Shown piece after piece: positions 32,315 through 41,858 of a stretch of 64,000 bases of DNA. The stretch's first letter is position 1. Each line of letters starts with the position of its first letter. The position numbers were made by a program, and so were the translations under genes. The notes under the pieces are model-generated. The model worked only from the letters and a program-made list of their open reading frames with translations, had not been told where the DNA came from and made no database searches. Source of the DNA: Gynuella sp. (lineage in GTDB: Bacteria; Pseudomonadota; Gammaproteobacteria; Pseudomonadales; Natronospirillaceae); NCBI GenBank assembly GCA_028282465.1, contig JANQHX010000052.1, positions 62,001 through 126,000 on the forward strand, read 5' to 3'.

Positions 32315-34471
32315 GTGCAACAAAGTTTTTTTCTAGCGCCAACTGGCACCAGTACTGGATTAACCTCGGTTTGTTTGGGTTTATGTCGGGCATTTGAAAG
32401 GGAAGGAGTTCGGGTTGCGTTTTGCAAACCTATTGCTCAGGTTTTTGGCAATGACTCTGGCCCTGAAAGATCTACTCACCTAATTAGAGAAACCGTGGGT
32501 CTACAACCTGCTCGCCCACTGGATTTAGCCTACGCTCAACAAATGATCGCTTCAGGTCAAGAAGACCGTTTGATGGAAGAAGTGATTCAGATTTATCAGC
32601 AAAGTGCTAAAGATGCTGACATTGTTGTGGTTGAAGGGTTAGTACCTTTGCACAACGAGAACTACATTGCTCGTTTAAATGTTCGAATTGCTAAAACTCT
32701 AGACAGTGAAGTTATTCTAGTAACTGCGAAGAATGAATATTCTTCCGCACAATTGAATGAGCGCATAAAACTCACCGCTAGTTTATACGGCGGTGTCAAT
32801 AATCAAAAACTGCTTGGGTGTATTCTCAATAAAGTAGGCGCACCACCCAGAGAGCTTCAGCAAGTAAAAGCATTGGATGAAACCGACAGTTTCGAAATCA
32901 AATCGTTATCAGTAGAAGAGATTCAAAGACATATTCCAGTGTTTGATAACGCTAATTTCAAAATACTGGGTAGCATTCATTGGAACCCATCACTCATTGC
33001 GCCTCGCACACTTGATGTCGCCAGGCACCTGAACGCTGAATTTCTTAATGAAGGCAATGCGTCTGAACGAAGAGTGAATTCTATTACTCTTTGTGCTCGA
33101 ACCATGCCTAACATGTTGCATACGTTGCGCGCTGGAACACTAGTGGTCACACCGGGTGACCGGGATGATATCTTTTTAGCTGCCTGCATGGCCTCCATGA
33201 ACGGCACTCCATTGGCGGGAGTATTGTTCACAGGTGGTCTCAAACCCAAGGGTGAAGTCCTTGAGCTTTGCCACGTAGCCATGAACTCTGGTTTGCCAGT
33301 TTTGGTTTCTGAGGAGAATACATTCTTAACAGCACAAATGCTTAACGAAATGAGCAATGAAGTTCCGGCTGATGACGTGGGTCGAATGGAAGCAGTAATG
33401 GACGAAGTCGCCCATTCGTTAAATACAGAACTACTCACCAGCAGAGCTGTTGTGTCCCAAGAGCGTCGCTTATCACCTCCTGCATTCCGCCATACACTCG
33501 TACAAAAAGCTCACGCTGCCAATAGGCGCATTGTATTACCAGAGGGTGATGAACCTAGAACCATCCAAGCCGCTGCCATTTGTCAGGAAAAGGGTATCGC
33601 CAACTGCGTATTGCTGGGTGACCCTGAAGAAATTCATCGTATTGCTGAAAATCAGGGGGTTACGTTACCTGAGGGAATAGAGATTCTAAACCCTGAGGAT
33701 ATTCGGAAAAACTATGTTGAACCCATGGTGGAACTGAGAAAGCACAAAGGTTTAACACCTCCTGCGGCTGAGGCTCAACTGGAAGATACCGTTGTGCTCG
33801 CCACTATGATGTTAGCGCTTGATGAAGTGGATGGCTTAGTGAGTGGTGCAGTGCATACCACAGCAAATACTATTCGCCCTGCTCTTCAGCTGATCAAAAC
33901 CAACCCTGATTCCAGTTTGGTTTCTTCGATCTTTTTCATGCTGCTACCAGAACAGGTTCTGGTTTATGGTGACTGTGCAGTGAATCCAGATCCAACAGCA
34001 GATCAATTGGCTGACATTGCCATTCAATCTGGTGACTCAGCGAAAGCTTTTGGTATTGAGCCTAAGATTGCCATGATTAGTTACTCCACTGGTCAATCTG
34101 GAACCGGATTGGATGTAGACAAAGTTCGTGAAGCAACCAAGCTTGCCAAAGAAAAACGACCTGACCTCATTATTGATGGCCCATTGCAATATGACGCAGC
34201 ATCAGTGGCATCTGTTGCGAACAGTAAAGCGCCAGACAGCCCTGTTGCCGGGCGAGCCACAGTGTTTGTTTTCCCAGATTTGAACACAGGCAATACCACT
34301 TATAAGGCAGTGCAAAGAAGTGCCAATGTTGTGAGTATCGGCCCTATGCTTCAGGGCCTGCGTAAGCCGGTTAACGACTTAAGCCGAGGCGCATTGGTTG
34401 AAGACATTGTTTACACGATCGCATTAACTGCAATTCAAGCTTCTCAGTTCGAAAACAATAATCAAAATTAG
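32315..34471 (+). CDS. pta: Phosphate acetyltransferase
   Basis: A 718-residue, long-form Pta: acetyl-CoA + Pi to acetyl phosphate + CoA. The N-terminal third is a P-loop-like DtsB/BioD-type domain (FFLAPTGTSTGLTSVCLGL), the middle is a DRTGG domain (~residues 220-330), and the C-terminal ~330 residues are the catalytic PTA_PTB domain (RIVLPEGDEPRTIQAA, GLVSGAVHTTANTIRPALQ, AMISYSTGQSGTG, DGPLQYDAAS, VFVFPDLNTGNTTYK). It starts at GTG with an AAGGGG SD 7 nt upstream. It is co-transcribed with ackA. Confidence 0.95.
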   Translation: MQQSFFLAPTGTSTGLTSVCLGLCRAFEREGVRVAFCKPIAQVFGNDSGPERSTHLIRETVGLQPARPLDLAYAQQMIASGQEDRLMEEVIQIYQQSAKDADIVVVEGLVPLHNENYIARLNVRIAKTLDSEVILVTAKNEYSSAQLNERIKLTASLYGGVNNQKLLGCILNKVGAPPRELQQVKALDETDSFEIKSLSVEEIQRHIPVFDNANFKILGSIHWNPSLIAPRTLDVARHLNAEFLNEGNASERRVNSITLCARTMPNMLHTLRAGTLVVTPGDRDDIFLAACMASMNGTPLAGVLFTGGLKPKGEVLELCHVAMNSGLPVLVSEENTFLTAQMLNEMSNEVPADDVGRMEAVMDEVAHSLNTELLTSRAVVSQERRLSPPAFRHTLVQKAHAANRRIVLPEGDEPRTIQAAAICQEKGIANCVLLGDPEEIHRIAENQGVTLPEGIEILNPEDIRKNYVEPMVELRKHKGLTPPAAEAQLEDTVVLATMMLALDEVDGLVSGAVHTTANTIRPALQLIKTNPDSSLVSSIFFMLLPEQVLVYGDCAVNPDPTADQLADIAIQSGDSAKAFGIEPKIAMISYSTGQSGTGLDVDKVREATKLAKEKRPDLIIDGPLQYDAASVASVANSKAPDSPVAGRATVFVFPDLNTGNTTYKAVQRSANVVSIGPMLQGLRKPVNDLSRGALVEDIVYTIALTAIQASQFENNNQN

Positions 34472-34511
34472 TTTTCAGTTTTGAAAGCACAGTAATGAGT
34501 GAGCGAACGAT

Positions 34512-34544
34512 AAAAAGCCAACAGTGGTTTACAGTTGGCTTTTT
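34512..34544. terminator. Bidirectional terminator between pta and the solute-binding gene
   Basis: AAAAAGCCAAC (34512-34522) and GTTGGCTTTTT (34534-34544) form a perfect 11-bp stem with A- and T-runs at its base. It sits between convergent genes. Confidence 0.9.
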
Positions 34545-34552
34545 AGTTTTGC

Positions 34553-35317
34553 TTATTCATATTTATTAATAATTTCGCCTAACAGGTTTTTACGCATCCT
34601 ACTGTCGCCGTATAGACGATCCATCAATACTTTGAAATCCTGTGCCCAAGTTAACTCAGGGTTGACTGCCATGTAAAAAGGACTACTGTCCATGCAACCG
34701 GCGTTACGCAGTGCAAATTCTTCTCCAGTTAAGCTTTTTAAGTTTTTGACTTTCCAGTTCACTACAAATCTGTCGTCTACCAGCACATCAATGCGCTGAC
34801 TGGCAATCATATTGAACAGTCTATCGATGGCCCTATCACCATTTAAAACTGTAATATTTGACACTGATACTTCATACTGAATGTATGAGTCCAGTGGCTC
34901 ACCATAGGAGTAACTTTGTACAACTCCTAAATTCACTTTCTTCAACGACTCAACACCTTGATATTGCCAACTACTTGACCGGTTTGTGAAATAGCAGACT
35001 TCGTAACTCAGAGTCGGCACCGAGGTAAATAACATTCCTGGCGCTTCAGAAGGAACCGCAGTTAACAACGCATGATATTCACCCCGCCTTACTAATTCGA
35101 TGGCACGACTCCAAGGGAAAAACTCAACCTCGGAAACGATGCCTTCGGTTACTAATAGCGCTTCCACATAATCAACAACAATGCCTCTATTAGTATTATT
35201 TTTGCAGGCATAGGGGCACCAATCAGTGGTTGCCAACTTGAGGCTTTTTGGAATATCTGACCCGAAAGCTAACACTGGTGAAACCATTAAAGCAATGATG
35301 ATAAAAATTTTTACCAT
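34553..35317 (-). CDS. Periplasmic solute-binding protein (SBP_bac_3 family)
   Basis: A 254-residue exported protein (signal peptide ~1-19, cleavage after AFG). SLKLATTDWCPYACKNNTNRGIVVDYVEALL starts the mature type-2 binding fold; EVEFFPWSRAIELVRRGEYHALLTAVPSEAPGMLFTSVPTLSYEVCYF is the typical domain I segment. This group of single, transporter-less extracellular SBP_bac_3 proteins is common in marine gammaproteobacteria. No permease lies nearby. The ligand is unknown. Several cysteines (residues ~34, 38) could form a disulfide. Confidence 0.78.
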   Translation of the reverse strand: MVKIFIIIALMVSPVLAFGSDIPKSLKLATTDWCPYACKNNTNRGIVVDYVEALLVTEGIVSEVEFFPWSRAIELVRRGEYHALLTAVPSEAPGMLFTSVPTLSYEVCYFTNRSSSWQYQGVESLKKVNLGVVQSYSYGEPLDSYIQYEVSVSNITVLNGDRAIDRLFNMIASQRIDVLVDDRFVVNWKVKNLKSLTGEEFALRNAGCMDSSPFYMAVNPELTWAQDFKVLMDRLYGDSRMRKNLLGEIINKYE

Positions 35318-35975
35318 GGTGGTGACCGCAAGAGAGCAAAATCTTAATCAGCCTAGGTCAGAAATTAATCTTGCACCAGAGCCCATGATTTTATTAGGGC
35401 TTTTTGTCATAGGATATTCAATTGGTTTTGTTAAACACAAATAGTAAAACTCAAGCTTGATTTACCTTTTTTCACGCTCACAAATAGAAATCTAAAAACT
35501 ATTTTCTCACCAAGCTCTAACCGCAATCTCACCAACCTCCCACCACGAGAAATAAATTAATCACGGCACATGAAGGAGTTAATTATTTAGCCCCAGCATT
35601 TTATTCAGTAATTTCACGAATGTATTAATTGAATTTCTGCTATCAAAAAACCTTTATTAGAATATACAAATAACGGCACCTAATTAATTAATAATAAATG
35701 GGTTATTTTTATTCAAATGCGTTAACCATTCTAATTTTTGCGAATCAGCTCATTAAGTTTTCGTGATACTAATCATCCATCATTCATAGATCTAATATAT
35801 ATTTTGTGAGTCTGTGTAAATTTAAACACGCAGCCATTACATAATTTCGAACCACAAACTAGGAAGTCATTTCGAATCGCACAGAGCATTCTCATGATAA
35901 GTTGTCATGTTGTTCTTAGTGCGCCTAAAAAATTAAAAAATACAAAATCCAAAATTAATTAAAGGATTATTTCTA
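35318..35975. other. 658-bp AT-rich gap upstream of the CBM-bearing hydrolase
   Basis: No supportable gene is present. A plus-strand hairpin AGCCC/GGGCT followed by TTTT lies at 35380-35404. A near-perfect dyad lies at 35893-35909. The last ~100 bp must hold the hydrolase promoter. AAAGGA precedes its start codon by 9 nt. Confidence 0.5.
35893..35909. promoter_or_regulatory. Operator-like dyad upstream of the CBM-bearing hydrolase
   Basis: CATGATAAGTTGTCATG is symmetric at 14 of 16 non-central positions. It lies 66 bp before the hydrolase ATG, a plausible operator position. No related copy was seen in the XylR-like intergenic region. Confidence 0.4.
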
Positions 35976-38900
35976 ATGAGTTTTACGTCACCTAAAGGCT
36001 TTTCTTTTTCCAAGCGGATAAGAAAAGCTTCGCGCATTACAGCTATCACTATTCTGTCATTATTTTCTGCTACTTTATCCTTTGCTGGATCTTTAACCGG
36101 TGCAGTAAACGAAGCAGGAAAAATTACGCTTCGCTTTACTATGGAAGAAGAACTTAACGCAGCCTATGTGGGTAAACTGGAAAATGGGGAAAACTTTCGT
36201 TTTAACCAAATCTCTTTCCAATTTATCACCCAATCAGAAAACGGTTACACATATAGATGGGAATCTGACATCAACTACGACCCTAATGTGGAATACGATT
36301 TCTTTGTACAAGCGAACTCAGCCAGTCAATTGCATTATGCGCCAGGCAATTCAAACTCTGAGTACATGAGATTTGAACCATTTTTAGAAGGTAAATTTAC
36401 ACCTCCGGGTGGTGAAACTCTTTTCGTGACCGGACAGGACATAGACACGGTTAATACCTATGTTAATGATTTACAACGTCCACTGGCAGGTGTCACTTCT
36501 TATATTGCTGCCGATGGCACGGGAGCATTCAGTCGATTCAATGACGCTGCAGGCCCTTTAGATCTGCAATCTTATTTGGCGGGCTATCCAGATTCTGTCA
36601 TATCTTTGGGCGCATGGATGGTTGGCAAAGAAGAGCTTATCGCCGCGCGAGATCCCTTAGTAATGGCTCAACTCGACGCCAATCTGGAAGAGCTGAAAAA
36701 CTCAGCGCGACCAATCTTTTTGCGCTTAGGGTATGAAGTTGATGGCAAACACAATCATTATGAACCTGCCGAATTTTTAAGCATGTGGTATTACGTTCAT
36801 GATTGGATTGAAACCAATAATGCAGACAATATTGCCATGGTTTGGCAACTTGCGGCTTACTGCCGTAGCGACATAGACGAAATTGTTGATGGCTTTTTAG
36901 GAGGCCACACTCACCGCGCATTAACCTATGATGCTTGGTGGCCTGGAGAAGATTATGTCGATTGGACTGGTTTCTCTTACTTCGAACAAAACGACAGCTG
37001 CAAGGATGCAGAGCGTTGGGTGGGAGGTTTACCACCTGAGTTTGGCAATCTTGGGGATCAAGATGCAGAAGGCAATAGCTTAGCTCTTGATAACATCATG
37101 GCTTATTTAAAGAGCAAAGGTAAACCCATCTTTATTGCAGAAGCCGCACCAAGGTTTTGGGATCTTGGTGATTTGGAACACCTAACGTCTCCAGACTTCT
37201 TTAATGCTGATAATTTAATTAGCGTGACTGCCCAAGACATTTGGGAAGGCTGGTTTGAAGGTTATTTCGCATTCCTTGAAAAATATAAACACGATGTTCG
37301 AGCCACTTCTTACATCAATATGCAGTGGGATGCTTATGACGGTTGGCGCTGCATTCCTGGTCAAACATTAGGCCCATCAAACTGTGGCTCAGGTTACTGG
37401 GGTGATAGTCGAGTTCAAGCTCAACCCTATATTTTGGAAAGATGGCTAATTGAATTAGACAAGGATTTAATTTTAGATACTCCACCTGTGGAAGGTTTTG
37501 ATTACTTCAATGGTTGGAGTGAAGTTGTGACCACTCCATTGGGTCAAGCAGCCTATACCTATGCTCATGAACCCCATGCAGCACCAGGAATTATTGAAGC
37601 AGAAGACTTTGATGTGGGTGGTGAAGGCATTGCTTACCATGATGTTGATCCAGGCAACAACGGTTACGCATTTGGTATTCCTTGCCGCACAAATGAAAAT
37701 GTTGATGTGGGTTTAGTCGGCCAAGGTGGTTGTTCTGTCGGTTGGACAGCACAAGGTGAATGGCTTGAATACACCGTCGATTTTGCAGGTGACGGTGAAG
37801 ATGGATTAACACCTGTGGCTTATGACGTCACTATTTCAGTTGCGTTGCCAGATGATGGCGCGATCATGAACATCTTAATTGATGGTGTTGACTACGCTGG
37901 TGATTTCATCATTCCAAATACTGGGGATTGGGGAACGTTCAGAGCAGTCACCATTGAAGGTGTTGAGATTCCACCTGGCGTACATGTTGTTCGAGTTGAA
38001 ATGACTCAAGGTGGCGTAACCTTCGGTTCACCGGGTTCGCTGGATTACATTGAATTCCGTGACCCAGGCGCGTCAAGCCCATACAACCCAGCTTATGCTG
38101 CACCTATTCCAGGAAAAATTGAAATTGAGCACTTTAACCAAGGTAAAAAAGGCTCTGCGTTTAACGACTTAAGCGCACCCAACCAAGGGGGCATTAACCA
38201 AGCTTGTGACCGTATTGGTGTCGCGCCCGAAGATAAAGCTATCTTCCCAGTTGCCATAAATCCTCACTATGGTGAGTGCGCTGTTATGAGCACGACGGCA
38301 GGCGAATGGATGGAATACACAGTTCAGGTTGCCGAAACGGCAGAATATGATCTTACAGTGAGAGCTATTCATGGCAATAACTGGGATGGCATAGCGAAAT
38401 TTTCTGTTTCGGTAGACGGTGAAAATATTTCTGGAAACCTCCCTGTACCGACTTCAACGCCTGCCTGGGAATGGGTATCACCTGATGGCTCAGTAGTTGC
38501 CGAAGTGACCATTCCTTCTGTGGCTTTAACCGCTGGTATTCATAATGTTCGTATCCACATGGTTGAAGATTATGAAGGTCATACAGGTTTATTTGATTAC
38601 ATGGAGTTCATTCGATCCACTCCAGCTAACAATGTTGGCCAAACGCCTTATCAAACAAATACGCTAACGGCCGATAGTGACCTATTAATCGAAGCCGGTT
38701 TGTTTGATCTGGGTGGAGAAAACGTCGCTTGGAACGACAGCAGTGACATCTTTCACCTAGGACCGAACGGCCCTTGTCGAAATGAGCCTGGTGTTGACGG
38801 CAACACCGATGTTAATTGGTTCATTTTAACCTTTGGTGGTATCGACAACTGCTCAATGGCTTCATTCTTTGCGGGTGAATGGGTCGAATACACCATCGAA

Positions 38901-39152
38901 GTTGATGTGGATGGCGTTTATGGCTTTAGCCTGCTAAATGATACTGGGATATCAGGCTCATTCCTTATTTTAGACATTGATGGCCAAAACATTTTACCAA
39001 TGCCATTGTTGAGTTCTTCAACCAACTGGGGTGAATATGTCTGGGACAGCGTTGAGGGTATTGAATTAACAGCAGGGACTCATATTGTTCGCGTAACCGT
39101 AGCTCAAGGCGGCTTCAATATTCATAAACTAGTTTTTACTGCGGCACCTTAA
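35976..39152 (+). CDS. Secreted GH26-like hydrolase with three CBM6-like modules
   Basis: A 1058-residue exported protein (signal peptide to ~38, cleavage after SFA). Residues ~39-140 form a beta-rich N-terminal domain of unknown type. Residues ~145-495 are a GH-A (GH26-like) catalytic barrel: RPIFLRLGYEVDG with candidate acid/base Glu254, IAMVWQLAAY, and PIFIAEAAP with candidate nucleophile Glu389, ending GYWGDSRVQAQ. Three CBM6-like beta-sandwiches follow at ~538-697 (IIEAEDFDVGGEGIAYHD, GWTAQGEWLEYTV), ~714-878 (IEIEHFNQG, TAGEWMEYTV) and ~903-1056 (LIEAGLFDLGGENVAWND, FAGEWVEYTI). The motif GEWxEYT in each is the CBM6 Trp/Tyr signature. It should bind and cut an insoluble beta-glycan, possibly beta-1,3-xylan or mannan. 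Confidence 0.72.
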   Translation: MSFTSPKGFSFSKRIRKASRITAITILSLFSATLSFAGSLTGAVNEAGKITLRFTMEEELNAAYVGKLENGENFRFNQISFQFITQSENGYTYRWESDINYDPNVEYDFFVQANSASQLHYAPGNSNSEYMRFEPFLEGKFTPPGGETLFVTGQDIDTVNTYVNDLQRPLAGVTSYIAADGTGAFSRFNDAAGPLDLQSYLAGYPDSVISLGAWMVGKEELIAARDPLVMAQLDANLEELKNSARPIFLRLGYEVDGKHNHYEPAEFLSMWYYVHDWIETNNADNIAMVWQLAAYCRSDIDEIVDGFLGGHTHRALTYDAWWPGEDYVDWTGFSYFEQNDSCKDAERWVGGLPPEFGNLGDQDAEGNSLALDNIMAYLKSKGKPIFIAEAAPRFWDLGDLEHLTSPDFFNADNLISVTAQDIWEGWFEGYFAFLEKYKHDVRATSYINMQWDAYDGWRCIPGQTLGPSNCGSGYWGDSRVQAQPYILERWLIELDKDLILDTPPVEGFDYFNGWSEVVTTPLGQAAYTYAHEPHAAPGIIEAEDFDVGGEGIAYHDVDPGNNGYAFGIPCRTNENVDVGLVGQGGCSVGWTAQGEWLEYTVDFAGDGEDGLTPVAYDVTISVALPDDGAIMNILIDGVDYAGDFIIPNTGDWGTFRAVTIEGVEIPPGVHVVRVEMTQGGVTFGSPGSLDYIEFRDPGASSPYNPAYAAPIPGKIEIEHFNQGKKGSAFNDLSAPNQGGINQACDRIGVAPEDKAIFPVAINPHYGECAVMSTTAGEWMEYTVQVAETAEYDLTVRAIHGNNWDGIAKFSVSVDGENISGNLPVPTSTPAWEWVSPDGSVVAEVTIPSVALTAGIHNVRIHMVEDYEGHTGLFDYMEFIRSTPANNVGQTPYQTNTLTADSDLLIEAGLFDLGGENVAWNDSSDIFHLGPNGPCRNEPGVDGNTDVNWFILTFGGIDNCSMASFFAGEWVEYTIEVDVDGVYGFSLLNDTGISGSFLILDIDGQNILPMPLLSSSTNWGEYVWDSVEGIELTAGTHIVRVTVAQGGFNIHKLVFTAAP

Positions 39153-39179
39153 TTTATTAGCTGTGCTCATTGTGTTCAT

Positions 39180-39205
39180 AAAACCCGGCGTTTGTCGGGT
39201 TTTTT
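39180..39205 (+). terminator. Rho-independent terminator after the CBM-bearing hydrolase
   Basis: AAAACCCG and CGGGTTTT form an 8-bp stem with an 8-nt loop and a T-run, 27 bp after the hydrolase stop. Confidence 0.85.
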
Positions 39206-39307
39206 ATTTCCGCTGATAATTATTTATTTAAACCCTCTATAAATTTTTAGCGCTATCAGCTATAACTTTTCTACTGGCTATCAAGCCGAAAACTTCTAGT
39301 CATCACA

Positions 39308-40117
39308 ATGCTCGATATTGAGATTCCGGCAATCCAGGGAAAGGTGAGTCAGCAACAAAACTACTTAACCTGGGTACCTAAACCGCCATTAAATAGGTGG
39401 ATAAATTGTTTCTGGCAGTTAACCGTACCGCCCGGTGGACAATATTATCGCAGCATGCCTGACAACTGCGTCGACTGTATTTTTAATCTCTCCAACTCAG
39501 ATGATGCCCATATTGTTTCACCTTTTTTAGAGTCAATGGTGTTCAAACTTACTGGGCCAGTAGTGTATTTCGGGATTAGATTTCGAATACTTGGTCATGG
39601 CGGAATCGTAACAGAGCCTGTTGGTGAATGGGGTCAAAGCCAATCCACGGTGAAGGTACAAGATATATTAAAGCCAAGTACTACCTACCGATTAATTGAT
39701 GGCATTCATGCTCCACAAAATTTTGAGCAAAGATGCAGAATGCTCAGTGAGGTTCTGTTGTCGTCGATTAAAATGCCAACTCTAGATACTCGTGTATTAA
39801 AGTTCATTCGTTATTGTCATTTAAACCCCTACTCCAATACCAATTTGTCCGATAAACAATGCTCAGAGTTTGGATTGTCAGCTCGACAGCTTCGACGGCT
39901 CTCTCAGTTATACCTTGGCTTGTCACCCAAAGAATTTTCTCGGGTGATTCGTTTTCAATACCTATTGAAGGCTATTAATCAGAGCTCCGGTGCCCATCCT
40001 TGGGCAGAATTCTTTTACGACCAAGCGCACTTCATTCGGGAATTTAAAAGCCTGTCTGGGGTGACACCTACTGATTTTTTGAAGATGTCCGTTTTATACA
40101 ATTCTGAACAGAGCTAA
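39308..40117 (+). CDS. AraC-family transcriptional regulator with DUF6597-like N-terminal domain
   Basis: A 269-residue regulator. The N-terminal half (WINCFWQLTVPPGGQYYRSMPDNCVDCIFNL, VVYFGIRFRILGHGGI) matches the DUF6597/AraC-ligand type often fused to AraC DNA-binding domains. The C-terminal ~100 residues have CSEFGLSARQLRRLSQLYLGLSPKEFSRVIRFQYLLKAI and FYDQAHFIREFKSLSGVTPTDFL, the two HTH motifs. The next gene encodes a VOC protein 75 bp downstream, likely its target. Effector unknown. Confidence 0.82.
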   Translation: MLDIEIPAIQGKVSQQQNYLTWVPKPPLNRWINCFWQLTVPPGGQYYRSMPDNCVDCIFNLSNSDDAHIVSPFLESMVFKLTGPVVYFGIRFRILGHGGIVTEPVGEWGQSQSTVKVQDILKPSTTYRLIDGIHAPQNFEQRCRMLSEVLLSSIKMPTLDTRVLKFIRYCHLNPYSNTNLSDKQCSEFGLSARQLRRLSQLYLGLSPKEFSRVIRFQYLLKAINQSSGAHPWAEFFYDQAHFIREFKSLSGVTPTDFLKMSVLYNSEQS

Positions 40118-40192
40118 TCGATCATTATTTCTCCTGTCAGCTCAAGACATTGAGTGAATACATCTCACAATAATTAATCAGGAGAACACATT

Positions 40193-40585
40193 ATGTTTGA
40201 ATTACAAGCGGCATTCCCAGTCATGGTGGCAAGCAACTTAGAAGAGCTAAAAACCTTTTACGAGAGCTTTTTTGGATTCAATGCAGTATTTTTTGATCCC
40301 AGTTTTTATCTGCATTTAGTGTCTCCTACTAGTGGAGTTCAGTTAGGTTTTTTAATGCCCGATCACCCATCACAACCTGATTTTCTTCACAAGATCATGG
40401 ATACTCAAGGTTATATAGTGTCATTTGAAATCGCAGATGCAGCAAGTGATTATGAGAAAGCAGTGGCTAACAATATGAACATTGCCATGCCTCTAAAAGA
40501 GGAAGTTTGGGGCCAGTTGCATTTTATTATTCAAGACCCAGCAGGCTTTTATATCGATATGGTTCAGCACTTGAATTTGCAATAA
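40193..40585 (+). CDS. VOC family protein (glyoxalase/bleomycin-resistance fold)
   Basis: A 130-residue VOC protein: two beta-alpha-beta-beta-beta modules, first AAFPVMVASNLEELKTFYESFFGFNAVFFDPSFYLHLV, second YIVSFEIADAASDYEKAVANNMNIAMPLKEEVWGQLHFIIQDPAGFYIDMVQ. FYxxxxGF and QDPAGFYID are typical. It could be a dioxygenase, isomerase or binding protein; metal ligands are not fully evident. A good SD (AGGAG, 7 nt upstream) precedes the ATG. It follows an AraC-type regulator. Confidence 0.82.
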   Translation: MFELQAAFPVMVASNLEELKTFYESFFGFNAVFFDPSFYLHLVSPTSGVQLGFLMPDHPSQPDFLHKIMDTQGYIVSFEIADAASDYEKAVANNMNIAMPLKEEVWGQLHFIIQDPAGFYIDMVQHLNLQ

Positions 40586-40596
40586 GTTCTGAAAAC

Positions 40597-40633
40597 AAAA
40601 AAGGCTCCTAACCCCAAAGGAAGGAGCCTTTTT
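40597..40633. terminator. Bidirectional terminator between VOC and amt genes
   Basis: AAAAAAGGCTCC and GGAGCCTTTTT form an 11-bp stem with T- and A-runs on its two sides. It lies between convergent genes. Confidence 0.9.
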
Positions 40634-40649
40634 AAATCAGCAGAAGTGA

Positions 40650-41858
40650 TTAGTCTTCGTTTACCGCACCAATTTTATGAACCGAAAGGTCAGCACCATT
40701 GAACTCTTCTTCTTCGCTTAAGCGAATACCAGACACTGCGTTTACAACTCCGTAAACCACGAAACCGGCAACACCAGCAAAAATAACTCCAGCAAGTGTT
40801 CCTATTAACTGACTCATAAAAGTAACACCCCCCAAGCCACCTAAAGCTTCTAATCCAAATACACCTGCGGCAATTCCACCCCAAGCACCACAGATACCGT
40901 GCAAAGGCCAAACACCCAGAACATCATCTACTTTTTCGAGTTTGTTTTGAATATATGAGAATACCACTACAAATATCACACCTGCTATGGCGCCTGTTGC
41001 CAGAGCGCCAATGGGATGCATTAGGTTAGAGCCAGCACACACCGCAACCAAACCAGCCAACGGGCCGTTGTGAATGAAGCCAGGGTCTTTTTTACCAAAT
41101 ATCATCGCGGTGATGATGCCGCCAACCATTGCCATTAAGGAGTTCACCGCTACCAGCCCGCTGATTCCGTCCAGAGTTTGAGCTGACATCACATTAAAGC
41201 CGAACCAACCAATACAAAGAATCCATGCGCCTAATGCTAAAAATGGGATATTGGAAGGTGCAAACGCAACCAATTTACCCTCTTTTCGACGGCCTTTACG
41301 CAACCCAAGAACGACCACAGCACCCAGGGCTAACCAGCCACCAACACCATGAACAACGACAGAGCCAGCAAAGTCATTAAAAGGCGCGCCGAAAGTGGCT
41401 TCTAACCAAGCCTGAAAACCATAGTTGCCGTTCCAAATCAGACCTTCAAAAAATGGATATACCAAAGCAACAATCAACCCTGCTGCAATTAACATAGGGT
41501 AGAACTTGGCACGCTCAGCAACACCACCAGAGATAATGGCTGGTATCGCGGCAGCGAAAGTCATTAAGAAGAAGAACTTAACCAACTCATAACCATTGTT
41601 TGCTGAGAGTTCTGCTGCACTGATAAAAAACGTCGAACCGTAAGCCACCCAATACCCTATAAAGAAGTAAACCAATGCTGAAACACCGAAGTCAGTAATA
41701 ATTTTTACTAAGGCGTTGACTTGGTTTTTGAGTCGGACAGTACCCACTTCCAAGAAAGCAAATCCAGCGTGCATGGCAAAAACCATAATTGCACCCATTA
41801 AAATGAAATATGTGTTGCTGCTTGCCACAAGCGTTTCGACAGCACTATTGATATCCAC
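40650..41858 (-). CDS. amt: Ammonium transporter
   Basis: A ~402-residue Amt/MEP/Rh protein with 11 membrane segments. Diagnostic sequences are NTYFILMGAIMVFAMHAGFAFLEVG, MTFAAAIPAIISGGVAERAKF, FAGSVVVHGVGGWLALGAVVVLG, ILCIGWFGFNVMSA, GFIHNGPLAGLVAVCAGSNLMHPIGA and VWPLHGICGAWGGIAAGVFG. The start is a GTG at 41858 with GGAGGT 5 nt upstream; the open frame runs further to 41885. It lacks an adjoining glnK in this window. It imports ammonium across the inner membrane and may be under nitrogen control. Confidence 0.95.
   Translation of the reverse strand: MDINSAVETLVASSNTYFILMGAIMVFAMHAGFAFLEVGTVRLKNQVNALVKIITDFGVSALVYFFIGYWVAYGSTFFISAAELSANNGYELVKFFFLMTFAAAIPAIISGGVAERAKFYPMLIAAGLIVALVYPFFEGLIWNGNYGFQAWLEATFGAPFNDFAGSVVVHGVGGWLALGAVVVLGLRKGRRKEGKLVAFAPSNIPFLALGAWILCIGWFGFNVMSAQTLDGISGLVAVNSLMAMVGGIITAMIFGKKDPGFIHNGPLAGLVAVCAGSNLMHPIGALATGAIAGVIFVVVFSYIQNKLEKVDDVLGVWPLHGICGAWGGIAAGVFGLEALGGLGGVTFMSQLIGTLAGVIFAGVAGFVVYGVVNAVSGIRLSEEEEFNGADLSVHKIGAVNED

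Noticed and set aside
35380-35404. Plus-strand terminator-like hairpin AGCCC/GGGCT followed by TTTT
   Set aside because: A 5-bp stem with a 12-nt loop is weak and no plus-strand gene ends just before it.
35226-35444. 72-codon frame on the opposite strand of the solute-binding gene, ending PEPMILLGLFVIGYSIGFVKHK
   Set aside because: The tail resembles a PEP-CTERM sorting signal, but it overlaps the coding start of another gene antisense, lacks a signal peptide and SD, and the hydrophobic tail is likely fortuitous.
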